This document shows positions 1 through 5,423 of a stretch of DNA of 13,774 bases, piece by piece. The position numbers and the translations under genes were made by a program. How positions within the stretch are numbered: the stretch's first letter is position 1; every line of letters begins with the position of its first letter. This stretch comes from Ruminococcus sp. UBA3387 (GTDB lineage: Bacteria > Bacillota > Clostridia > Oscillospirales > Ruminococcaceae). The notes beneath the pieces were generated by a model. That model had not been told where the DNA came from. It did not search any database and saw nothing but the letters and a program-made list of their open reading frames with translations. The stretch covers positions 1-13,774 of the forward strand of contig DEPR01000070.1 in assembly GCA_002358895.1 (NCBI GenBank), written 5' to 3'.

Positions 1-54
1 AATAACATTATACCACAACCCAGAAAAAAATCAATCAATTTTTTCTGATTTTCC

Positions 55-83
55 TTTACTTTTCACAAAAAAAGCATTATAAT
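55..83 (+). promoter_or_regulatory. Sigma-A-type promoter of prfB
   Basis: A -35-like TTTACT (55-60) is followed after 17 bp by a perfect -10 TATAAT (78-83). Transcription would start near 90, only a few bases before the GTAGGGG hairpin element, giving a leader of about 80 nt before the prfB start. The -35 matches 4 of 6 consensus bases. Position and spacing fit a housekeeping promoter, but the start site is inferred. Confidence 0.7.
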
Positions 84-92
84 ATAACGTAT

Positions 93-125
93 GTAGGGGA
101 CGATGCCCACATCGGCCCGTTTTTT
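93..125 (+). repeat. GTAGGGG hairpin repeat, terminator-like, in prfB leader
   Basis: This is copy 1 of a short palindromic repeat: GTAG, a 22-nt hairpin core (97-118) and a closing G (119). GGG pairs with CCC, an A/G opposition follows, CGATG pairs with CATCG, and the loop is CCCA. Six T residues follow (120-125), so the transcript would look like an intrinsic terminator starting within about 10 nt of the predicted transcription start. It shares its frame and 22-nt core length with the copies at 1402-1428 and 1453-1479. It may be only a dispersed repeat, or may act as an attenuator of prfB. Confidence 0.65.
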
Positions 126-140
126 ATGCGAGAAAGGAGT

Positions 141-163
141 TTATATTCCTTCAAGGAATATAA
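141..163 (+). promoter_or_regulatory. Perfect 23-nt palindrome between SD and start of prfB
   Basis: The arm TTATATTCCTT (141-151) and its exact complement (153-163) are separated by a single C. As RNA it folds into a 10-bp stem with a UCA loop. It lies immediately after the Shine-Dalgarno AAAGGAG (133-139). When folded, it leaves only T140 plus 164-172 (10 nt) between that SD and the ATG at 173, which is near-optimal spacing. When unfolded, the SD is 33 nt away, and a second SD-like AAGGAA (153-158) inside the right arm would be exposed, 5 nt from a TTG (164) or 14 nt from the ATG. The structure is directly visible; a role in translation control is inferred. Confidence 0.7.
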
Positions 164-172
164 TTGTTTGCT

Positions 173-1306
173 ATGGTATTTTTAGAAAATTTAAGGTCTC
201 AGCTTGATAGCTACATTCCGAAAATCAAAGAGCTTTACGAAGTGTTCGACATAGAAAACAGCAAGGAGCGTATACTTGAGTTGCAGGAAAAAGCAGCCGA
301 ACCTGGCTTCTGGGACGATCTTGCAACATCACAGAAAGTATTGCAGGAAACCCGTACGCTTGAGGGCAATATCGAGAAATATAATAAATTGAAAACTTCA
401 TCGGAAGATATCGAGGTTATGCTTGAAATGGCTGATGAGGAACAGGACGAAGCAATGATTGAAGAAATCGAGGCAGAGCTTAATAAACTGGGTGAAGCTA
501 TTGATGAGCTGACCCTCTCTTCCCTGCTGACTGGTGAATATGACAAGTGCAATGCCATTATCAACTTCCACGCAGGTGCAGGTGGAACCGAGGCACAGGA
601 CTGGTCGGAAATGCTGTTCCGTATGTATAACCGTTGGGGTGAAAATCACGGCTTCAAGGTGAAAACCCTTGACTACCTTGAGGGCAACGACGCAGGAATG
701 AAAAGTGCGTCAATTATCGTTGAGGGTGAAAATGCCTATGGCTATCTGAAAAGCGAAGCAGGTATCCACCGTCTTGTAAGAATTTCACCATTTGATAGCT
801 CAGGAAGCCGTCACACTTCCTTTGCGGCAATAGATGTAATGCCTGAAATTGACGATACAATCGAGGTTGATATCCGTCCTGAGGATATTGAAATGCAGGT
901 ATACCGTTCATCAGGTGCAGGTGGTCAGCATATCAACAAGACATCATCAGCTGTACGACTTATCCATAAGCCGACAGGTATCGTCTGTGCCTGTCAGACC
1001 CAGCGTTCACAGCTCCAGAACAGGGAGTATGCAATGAAAATGCTGAAATCAAAGCTGATTGAGATAAAAGAACGTGAGAATTTAGAGAAAATCGAGGACA
1101 TTAAAGGCGTGCAAAAGGAAATCGCCTGGGGTGCACAGATTCGTTCATATGTGTTTATGCCGTATACACTTGTAAAAGACCATAGAACAGGCTTTGAGAA
1201 TACCAATGTCAATGCCGTTATGGATGGTGCAATCGACGGATTTATCAATGCTTATCTTAAATCCCTGTCCCTTGGCAACCTCAAAGACGAAGACAGAAAA
1301 GAATAA
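173..1306 (+). CDS. prfB: Peptide chain release factor 2 (RF2)
   Basis: RF2 recognises UGA and UAA stop codons on the ribosome and triggers release of the finished peptide. From the ATG at 173 the protein has 377 residues. The stop-codon-recognition tripeptide SPF is at about 205-207 and the catalytic GGQ loop (SSGAGGQH) at about 250-252, the positions known for E. coli RF2, which supports this start. The N-terminal coiled-coil domain and the conserved GWGAQIRSYVF-type segment (here IAWGAQIRSYVF) are present. An in-frame TTG at 164 with a nearer SD-like AAGGAA is an alternative start that adds three residues. Most bacterial prfB genes carry a programmed +1 frameshift (CUUUGA) after about 25 codons. 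Here the aligned site reads GTG TTC GAC (242-250) and the frame is open, so the autoregulatory frameshift is absent. The gene is monocistronic in the window, with its own promoter and terminator. Confidence 0.97.
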   Translation: MVFLENLRSQLDSYIPKIKELYEVFDIENSKERILELQEKAAEPGFWDDLATSQKVLQETRTLEGNIEKYNKLKTSSEDIEVMLEMADEEQDEAMIEEIEAELNKLGEAIDELTLSSLLTGEYDKCNAIINFHAGAGGTEAQDWSEMLFRMYNRWGENHGFKVKTLDYLEGNDAGMKSASIIVEGENAYGYLKSEAGIHRLVRISPFDSSGSRHTSFAAIDVMPEIDDTIEVDIRPEDIEMQVYRSSGAGGQHINKTSSAVRLIHKPTGIVCACQTQRSQLQNREYAMKMLKSKLIEIKERENLEKIEDIKGVQKEIAWGAQIRSYVFMPYTLVKDHRTGFENTNVNAVMDGAIDGFINAYLKSLSLGNLKDEDRKE

Positions 1307-1310
1307 AAAC

Positions 1311-1340
1311 AAAGGGTATGATTATTCATACCCTTTTTTT
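1311..1340 (+). terminator. Intrinsic terminator of prfB
   Basis: An 11-bp perfect stem has arms 1311-1321 (AAAGGGTATGA) and 1326-1336 (TCATACCCTTT) with a TTAT loop. The T-run is 1334-1340. It begins 4 nt after the prfB stop codon. A related hairpin with the same GGGTATGA/TCATACCC core recurs at 1508-1536. Confidence 0.92.
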
Positions 1341-1401
1341 ATAATTTTCTATTTGCGATGGAAGGGCTGACGTCACCTATATAAAATATTTTCTTCCATT
1401 A

Positions 1402-1428
1402 CGGGTCGTCGAGGACGCCGACCCCTAC
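1402..1428 (-). repeat. GTAGGGG hairpin repeat, copy 2 (reverse)
   Basis: Read on the minus strand this is GTAGGGG...CCCG with a 22-nt core (1403-1424): a six-bp outer stem GGGTCG/CGACCC, a G/A opposition, two more pairs and a TCCT loop. It is inverted relative to copy 3 at 1453-1479, from which it differs at only four of 27 positions. Those four form two base pairs that change together. The two inverted copies are 24 nt apart and could also pair with each other as a long imperfect stem. No coding capacity. Confidence 0.8.
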
Positions 1429-1452
1429 AATAAGTTTTAAAAGTCAAGATGT

Positions 1453-1479
1453 GTAGGGGCTGGCGTCCTCGACAGCCCG
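1453..1479 (+). repeat. GTAGGGG hairpin repeat, copy 3 (forward)
   Basis: GTAGGGG (1453-1459) begins a 27-nt element ending CCCG. Its 22-nt core (1457-1478) forms GGGCTG/CAGCCC, the same G/A opposition as copy 2, two more pairs and a TCCT loop. The outer-stem differences from copy 2 (T-A to C-G and C-G to T-A) keep pairing, which is evidence of selection on the hairpin rather than on primary sequence. Such short GC-rich palindromes in AT-rich spacers resemble REP-type elements, but no transposase is nearby. Confidence 0.8.
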
Positions 1480-1507
1480 AAAATCCAAAATTGTTGTTAA
1501 CTCAAAA

Positions 1508-1536
1508 GAGGGTATGAGATTCATACCCTCCTTTTT
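1508..1536. terminator. Bidirectional terminator hairpin, paralogue of the prfB terminator
   Basis: GAGGGTATGA (1508-1517) pairs perfectly with TCATACCCTC (1521-1530) around a GAT loop. CTTTTT follows on the plus strand and TTTTGAG on the minus strand. It lies 53 nt beyond the stop of the minus-strand kinase gene, for which it is the likely terminator. Its hairpin and the following TTTTTATAATTNTCTATT closely match the prfB terminator region at 1311-1351, so the two are direct repeats of about 42 bp. Confidence 0.75.
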
Positions 1537-1552
1537 ATAATTATCTATTATT

Positions 1553-1584
1553 CACTGTCAATTGTCAATTGTCCACTGTCAATT
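1553..1584. repeat. Short TGTCAATTG direct repeats
   Basis: CACTGTCAATT occurs at 1553-1563 and again at 1574-1584. Between them TGTCAAT is iterated (1556-1573, about two and a half units). The second copy runs into the stop codon of the kinase gene. No function can be assigned. Confidence 0.6.
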
Positions 1585-2518
1585 AATACTCGTATCCGCT
1601 TCCTCCGATAAACTCACGGATTAAGGATTTTTCCGTTACCGAGCCTGCGTCAATATCCTCCATTTCGCAAAGCACCTTCGGCATAAGAGCAAACCTCTCG
1701 AAATCGTCATATATGCCTGAAGCATCAAGCAAATCCTGCTGTAAAAAGTGCTTGTAAATTGACAGCTCATAAGGAATAAAAGTGTCAATGTTGTATTCGG
1801 CACGGCCCTTGTAAGGCATAATGTATAAATCCTCACCACGTTCAACGCTGTTGTACATCGTCAGCGTATCAACAGGCTGTCGCCCACGATATAATTTATC
1901 ACGGATTATTCTACGCATAAGTCTTATATGGGACGGGTGAAGCAAAGCACCTGATTTTGTCTTGATTCTCGTTCTGATACTGACATAAACGCAGTTTGCA
2001 ATTCCGTCCGTCATTCCTGTAACGTCAGGGTTAAGTGCGTGGATTCCCTCGAAGATTACAAAATCGCCTTTCTTTCTTTTGAGCTTTTCACCTTTTTCTC
2101 TGTCCTGTGTCTTGAAATTGAATGACGGTAAGGTTATCTCCTCACAGTTTGCAATCTTCAGCATATGCTCGTTAAGCAACGGAATGTCAAGCCGATAAGG
2201 AGACTCAAAATCTATCTTCCCGTTTTCATCAATAGCCTTTGTTGACTCGTGGGCAGGGAGAAAATAATCGTCCATTGAGATAGTGTGGGTCTGAGTTCCC
2301 ATCTCACCTAAGTATTCACTTAGTTTAAGTGCCGTTGTGGTCTTGCCTGCACCCGACGGACCTGACAGCAGAATAATCGGCTTTGTGTCTCCCCACCTGT
2401 TAATTCCGTCAGCAGCCGCCTTAACCTGAGAGCAGTATGCAATCTCACATTTATTTATAAAATCAGCCTTGTTTTCACGAAGCTTCTTGTTTATAGTAGC
2501 CGTAGTTATAATTTTCAT
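1583..2518 (-). CDS. Uridine kinase-family P-loop nucleoside kinase
   Basis: This 311-residue cytosolic protein probably phosphorylates a nucleoside such as uridine using a nucleoside triphosphate. The Walker A loop GPSGAGKT is at residues 53-60, SMDDYFLP (81-88) carries the acidic residues expected near the nucleoside site, FEGIHALNP (156-164) matches the conserved Walker-B-like region, and RLMRRIIRDKLYRGR (199-213) is the arginine-rich lid. The C-terminal SLIREFIGGS (298-307) is typical of the longer clostridial/Thermotoga nucleoside kinases of about 550 residues that carry N-terminal TGS and threonyl-tRNA-synthetase-like SAD domains. Those domains are missing here, leaving only a leader of about 45 residues before the kinase. 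The start has GGAGG 8 nt upstream. The gene lies 55 nt downstream of the beta-CASP RNase-like gene on the same strand and may be co-transcribed with it. The substrate is not proven. Confidence 0.85.
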   Translation of the reverse strand: MKIITTATINKKLRENKADFINKCEIAYCSQVKAAADGINRWGDTKPIILLSGPSGAGKTTTALKLSEYLGEMGTQTHTISMDDYFLPAHESTKAIDENGKIDFESPYRLDIPLLNEHMLKIANCEEITLPSFNFKTQDREKGEKLKRKKGDFVIFEGIHALNPDVTGMTDGIANCVYVSIRTRIKTKSGALLHPSHIRLMRRIIRDKLYRGRQPVDTLTMYNSVERGEDLYIMPYKGRAEYNIDTFIPYELSIYKHFLQQDLLDASGIYDDFERFALMPKVLCEMEDIDAGSVTEKSLIREFIGGSGYEY

Positions 2519-2573
2519 ACTAAAGTCCTCCGAAATGCTTATTTATATCTCTATGCAAGGGTGAGTATATTTG

Positions 2574-4160
2574 CTACTCCTCCCACTTCTGACAGAGATT
2601 GTTTATGGTGTCGGTCATTTTTGCAAGCTCCTTGTTTGTAAGCCCTGAGCTTCTGTTTACTATAGCAATCAACCTGTCAAGAGCAACCCTGAGTCTCTGA
2701 TATACGTTGGTGTGTGCCTTTGGCTTTCTTGCAATAGGAACAGGATTTCCGTTTACAAATTCTCCTGTTTTAATGTCAAGCGTAGCTCCACTGTATGGAC
2801 AGTAAGCATTCAGTCTCAGGTCGGTTTTAAGATGAGCCGTAAACTCCTCTGCCACCTCTGCATCACCGTGTATAACAAATACCTTTTCAGGTGATTTTAT
2901 GGTGGAAACCCAGGTGTTAAGCCCGTTCAGGTCAGCGTGTCCACTTATTCCGGGGAGTATGCGTATATTTGCGTTTACTGCAATTTCTTCACCAAAAAGT
3001 CTTACCGTCTTTGCACCATCACAAATTTTCCTGCCTAATGTATTTACAGCCTGATAGCCTACAAAAAGCACAGTGCATTCCTGCTTCCAGAGGTTGTGTT
3101 TGAGATGATGCTTTATTCGACCCGCCTCACACATACCGCTGGCAGAAATAATAACCTTCGGCGAGTTGTCAAAGTTTATAGCCTTTGACTCATCGCTTGT
3201 TACAGCAATATTAAGCCCGTCAAATTTTATAGGATTTATACCCTGATTTACATAACCTATAGCTTCTTCATCAAAGCAGGAATCCTGATTTCGATTGAAA
3301 ATTTCAGTAGCCTCAATAGCCAGAGGCGAGTCCACATATACAGGAAAATTATCGTGTCCCTTTATCATATTTTCAGCCTTAATGCGTCTTATGAAATATA
3401 AAAGCTCCTGAGTCCTGCCTACTGCAAAGGACGGAATTACAACGTTTCCACCCTTGTCAAAAGTGTTCTGGAGAATGTCAGCCAAAGCCCTTGCATAGTC
3501 AAGAGGCTTTTCGTGTACTCTGTTGCCGTATGTAGATTCCATCACCACATAGTCAGCTTCTTCAATATACTGCGGATCACGGATTAACGGCTGGTCAAGG
3601 TTTCCGATATCACCCGAAAATACAAGTTTCTTTGAAATATCCTTTTCCGTCAACCACAACTCAACAGATGCCGAACCGAGAAGATGCCCTGCGTCTACAA
3701 ACCGAGCCTCAATTCCCTTAGCTATAGTAATTTTCTCATCATAAGCCTGTGGACAGAACAGCTTGATTGTTCCCTCAGCCTCAGCCATTGTATAAAGAGG
3801 TATGTATTCCTCCTTGTTCTTACGTCTGCCTTTTCGGTTACGCCATTCAGCTTCAAATTCCTGGATATGAGCCGAGTCTCGAAGCATTATACTGCATAGA
3901 TTACTGGTTGCCTTTGTAGCATAAATCTGCCCCTTGAATCCACCTGCATAAAGCAGTGGCAAAAGTCCCGAATGGTCAATGTGAGCGTGAGTTAAAAGCA
4001 CAAAATCTATTTCCGACGGTGCAACAGGAATTTTCTCATTTTCATATGTGTCAATCCCCTGCTCCATACCGAAATCCACTAAAAATCTCTTTCCGCAAGC
4101 TTCAATGTAGCTACAGCTTCCCGTAACCTCGTGAGTTGCACCGATAAACATCAATTTCAT
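2574..4160 (-). CDS. Beta-CASP metallo-beta-lactamase RNase-like protein
   Basis: This 528-residue protein belongs to the metallo-beta-lactamase fold with a beta-CASP insert and a C-terminal RMMBL segment, a family that includes archaeal/bacterial CPSF-like RNases such as Thermus TTHA0252. It probably cleaves or trims RNA in the cytoplasm with two zinc ions. Zinc ligands are visible: HAHIDH (58-63), DAGH (H159), FSGDIG (D184), SGHAD (H408) and VIHGD (H431). ESTYGNR (208-214), SFAVGRTQE (244-252) and SASGMCEAGRIKHHL (339-353) are also typical. A further 80 or so C-terminal residues extend past the catalytic fold. I start at the ATG at 4158-4160 because it begins the conserved MKLMFIGATHEVTGS and has GGGAGG 7-8 nt upstream. 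A start 23 codons further upstream would lie within the promoter -35. Lower-confidence reading: a housekeeping RNA turnover enzyme. Confidence 0.93.
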   Translation of the reverse strand: MKLMFIGATHEVTGSCSYIEACGKRFLVDFGMEQGIDTYENEKIPVAPSEIDFVLLTHAHIDHSGLLPLLYAGGFKGQIYATKATSNLCSIMLRDSAHIQEFEAEWRNRKGRRKNKEEYIPLYTMAEAEGTIKLFCPQAYDEKITIAKGIEARFVDAGHLLGSASVELWLTEKDISKKLVFSGDIGNLDQPLIRDPQYIEEADYVVMESTYGNRVHEKPLDYARALADILQNTFDKGGNVVIPSFAVGRTQELLYFIRRIKAENMIKGHDNFPVYVDSPLAIEATEIFNRNQDSCFDEEAIGYVNQGINPIKFDGLNIAVTSDESKAINFDNSPKVIISASGMCEAGRIKHHLKHNLWKQECTVLFVGYQAVNTLGRKICDGAKTVRLFGEEIAVNANIRILPGISGHADLNGLNTWVSTIKSPEKVFVIHGDAEVAEEFTAHLKTDLRLNAYCPYSGATLDIKTGEFVNGNPVPIARKPKAHTNVYQRLRVALDRLIAIVNRSSGLTNKELAKMTDTINNLCQKWEE

Positions 4161-4200
4161 AACAAAGCCTCCCTTTTGTAAATTCTCCGATTTCACCTTT

Positions 4201-4229
4201 ATTATAATATATTTTACTAATATACGCAA
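4201..4229 (-). promoter_or_regulatory. Promoter of the beta-CASP RNase-like gene
   Basis: On the minus strand TTGCGT (4224-4229) is followed after exactly 17 bp by a perfect TATAAT (4201-4206). Transcription would start near 4194, upstream of the ATG at 4160. This makes the longer reading from 4229 impossible for this transcript. Confidence 0.65.
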
Positions 4230-4263
4230 TAGAAATGAAGAAAATTTTATCTAATTTTCACAA

Positions 4264-4638
4264 TCAGAAAATGGAATACAGATGTGGAAACTGCCTGTGA
4301 TAAATCCTGTTCACCCAGTATTTTATGCTTTCACATTCCGAAACGAATTCATCAGATCCCTGCTCATAAAGGGGCTTTAATTTTGCAACCGAATAGGAAA
4401 TATCATCAAGGGTAGCAGTTTGAGTTACATAAGAAAACCTGATGTAATACCTGTCCCAGTATTCATCAAGCTCATCAATCTTCTGCAGAATTTCAGGGGA
4501 ATTTTCATTGTAAAGCTCCACTATCACATCAACTTTTTCAAAAAACTCCCTGTTTTCCCTGTCGAGAAAATACAGTGAAACAACCGACGAACCTATTATA
4601 GCGAAAATTATTCCGAAGCAAATCACTATTCTTTTCAT
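4264..4638 (-). CDS. DUF4363 family small membrane-anchored protein
   Basis: This is a 124-residue protein with one N-terminal hydrophobic segment (about 4-25) followed by a charged, helical, probably extracytoplasmic domain rich in Asp, Glu and Tyr. It fits the DUF4363 family, which in clostridia commonly sits next to DUF421 genes. The start ATG overlaps the stop of the DUF421 gene by 4 nt (ATGA), so the two are translationally coupled, with AAGGA just upstream. There is no lipobox and no catalytic motif. Function is unknown; the coupling suggests it works with the DUF421 protein. Confidence 0.75.
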   Translation of the reverse strand: MKRIVICFGIIFAIIGSSVVSLYFLDRENREFFEKVDVIVELYNENSPEILQKIDELDEYWDRYYIRFSYVTQTATLDDISYSVAKLKPLYEQGSDEFVSECESIKYWVNRIYHRQFPHLYSIF

Positions 4639-5309
4639 TCCTTGTCCTTTCTGATTAGAGTGTATTCACCCTGAGGGTCAGCAGTCATAATAAAAACGTC
4701 CTCAGCCCTGCATTTTTCCTTTTTCAGCGTTTTATCAAGCCACTTTTTATCCAGCTTTAAAAAGTTCAGTGCATTCGCTACAATCTCGCCATCGTCAATA
4801 ACCAGCTGTGGAGGATTTTGCTCCTGCTTTTGTATACCAAGGTCTTCAGGAGTGCAGGACTGCTTGTTCTGCTTTTCATACACGGAAATTTTCCCTGTAG
4901 TTTCCACTATGGCAAGCTGAACTTCCGATATGTCAAAAACCTGTACGCTTCTCAGCGACTCCAGCAGGTCATCAATGGAAAATCTCAGTTTTTTCATTAA
5001 TGCCTGGTCAATCTTTCCGTCGGAAATTATAATTTTCGGACTGCCTGAAATTATGCGTCGGAATTTCCGTGACACAAGGAATAAATGAGACATTATAACA
5101 TCAAGACAAACAAGGGTGAAAATCGGCACAACACCCATAATCATCGGAATGTTCACATCCTCAATGGGAAGCGTTGCAATGTTTGACATAAGAATGGTGA
5201 TTACAAGCTCCGATGGCTGAAGCTCACCCAGCTGTCTTTTACCCATAAGTCGCATAGAAAAAATGATAACAATATATAAAATTACTGCACGAAAAAATAC
5301 AATAAGCAA
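4635..5309 (-). CDS. DUF421 (YetF/YcaP-like) membrane protein
   Basis: This is a 224-residue protein with about three N-terminal membrane helices (roughly 2-20, 32-50 and 55-78), then a cytosolic domain with RRIISGSPKIIISDGKI (83-99), LRFSIDDLLESLR (108-120) and a C-terminal DGEIVANAL segment, all typical of DUF421. It starts at TTG (5307-5309) with GAGGAG about 7 nt upstream. No ATG alternative precedes it. In Bacillus, DUF421 proteins such as YetF and the spoVA2mob-encoded 2Duf are linked to the spore inner membrane and heat resistance (family knowledge). Here the gene is divergent from a germinant receptor operon, which is consistent with a spore role. That role is inference. Confidence 0.85.
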   Translation of the reverse strand: MLIVFFRAVILYIVIIFSMRLMGKRQLGELQPSELVITILMSNIATLPIEDVNIPMIMGVVPIFTLVCLDVIMSHLFLVSRKFRRIISGSPKIIISDGKIDQALMKKLRFSIDDLLESLRSVQVFDISEVQLAIVETTGKISVYEKQNKQSCTPEDLGIQKQEQNPPQLVIDDGEIVANALNFLKLDKKWLDKTLKKEKCRAEDVFIMTADPQGEYTLIRKDKE

Positions 5310-5342
5310 TTTTTTTCTCCTCTCAACTGCCTGAATATAAAT

Positions 5343-5373
5343 AATTATTCACCTGTATATTTGTGAATATTCA
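5343..5373 (-). promoter_or_regulatory. Possible divergent sigma-G-like promoter for DUF421-DUF4363
   Basis: The 10-bp palindrome TGAATATTCA (5364-5373) places a TGAATA -35 on the minus strand (5368-5373). After 18 bp comes AATAATT (5343-5349), which matches only 4 of 7 bases of the sigma-G -10 CATACTA. No good TTGACA/TATAAT pair was seen for this gene pair. Weak, but compatible with co-expression with the Ger operon. Confidence 0.3.
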
Positions 5374-5393
5374 TAGATCAACTGCAGATAATA
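5364..5393 (+). promoter_or_regulatory. Sigma-G-like promoter of the Ger operon
   Basis: TGAATA (5364-5369) is a perfect Bacillus sigma-G -35. After 17 bp it is followed by GATAATA (5387-5393), 5 of 7 matches to the -10 consensus CATACTA. The gerA start codon is about 30 nt downstream. gerA-type operons are classically transcribed in the forespore by sigma G, so sequence and context agree. Confidence 0.6.
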
Positions 5394-5423
5394 TCAAGGA
5401 AAAAACAGATAAAGGAGAAAAAT

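Noticed and set aside
21..47. AT-rich hairpin CAGAAAAAA/TTTTTTCTG upstream of prfB as a terminator of an upstream gene
   Set aside because: The T residues lie within the stem arm, the stem is weak, the loop is 9 nt, and no upstream gene is visible in the window.
235..1248. Minus-strand open frames inside prfB as genes
   Set aside because: They lack ribosome binding sites and family similarity and lie antisense to a well-supported conserved gene.
1357..1399. ATGGAAG/CTTCCAT inverted repeat as terminal repeats of an insertion element
   Set aside because: Only 7 bp, with no coding capacity and no target duplication seen.
4161..4229. N-terminal extension of the beta-CASP gene by 23 codons from 4229
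   Set aside because: It includes the predicted promoter and the SD of the internal ATG, and has no family similarity; the ATG at 4160 begins the conserved sequence.
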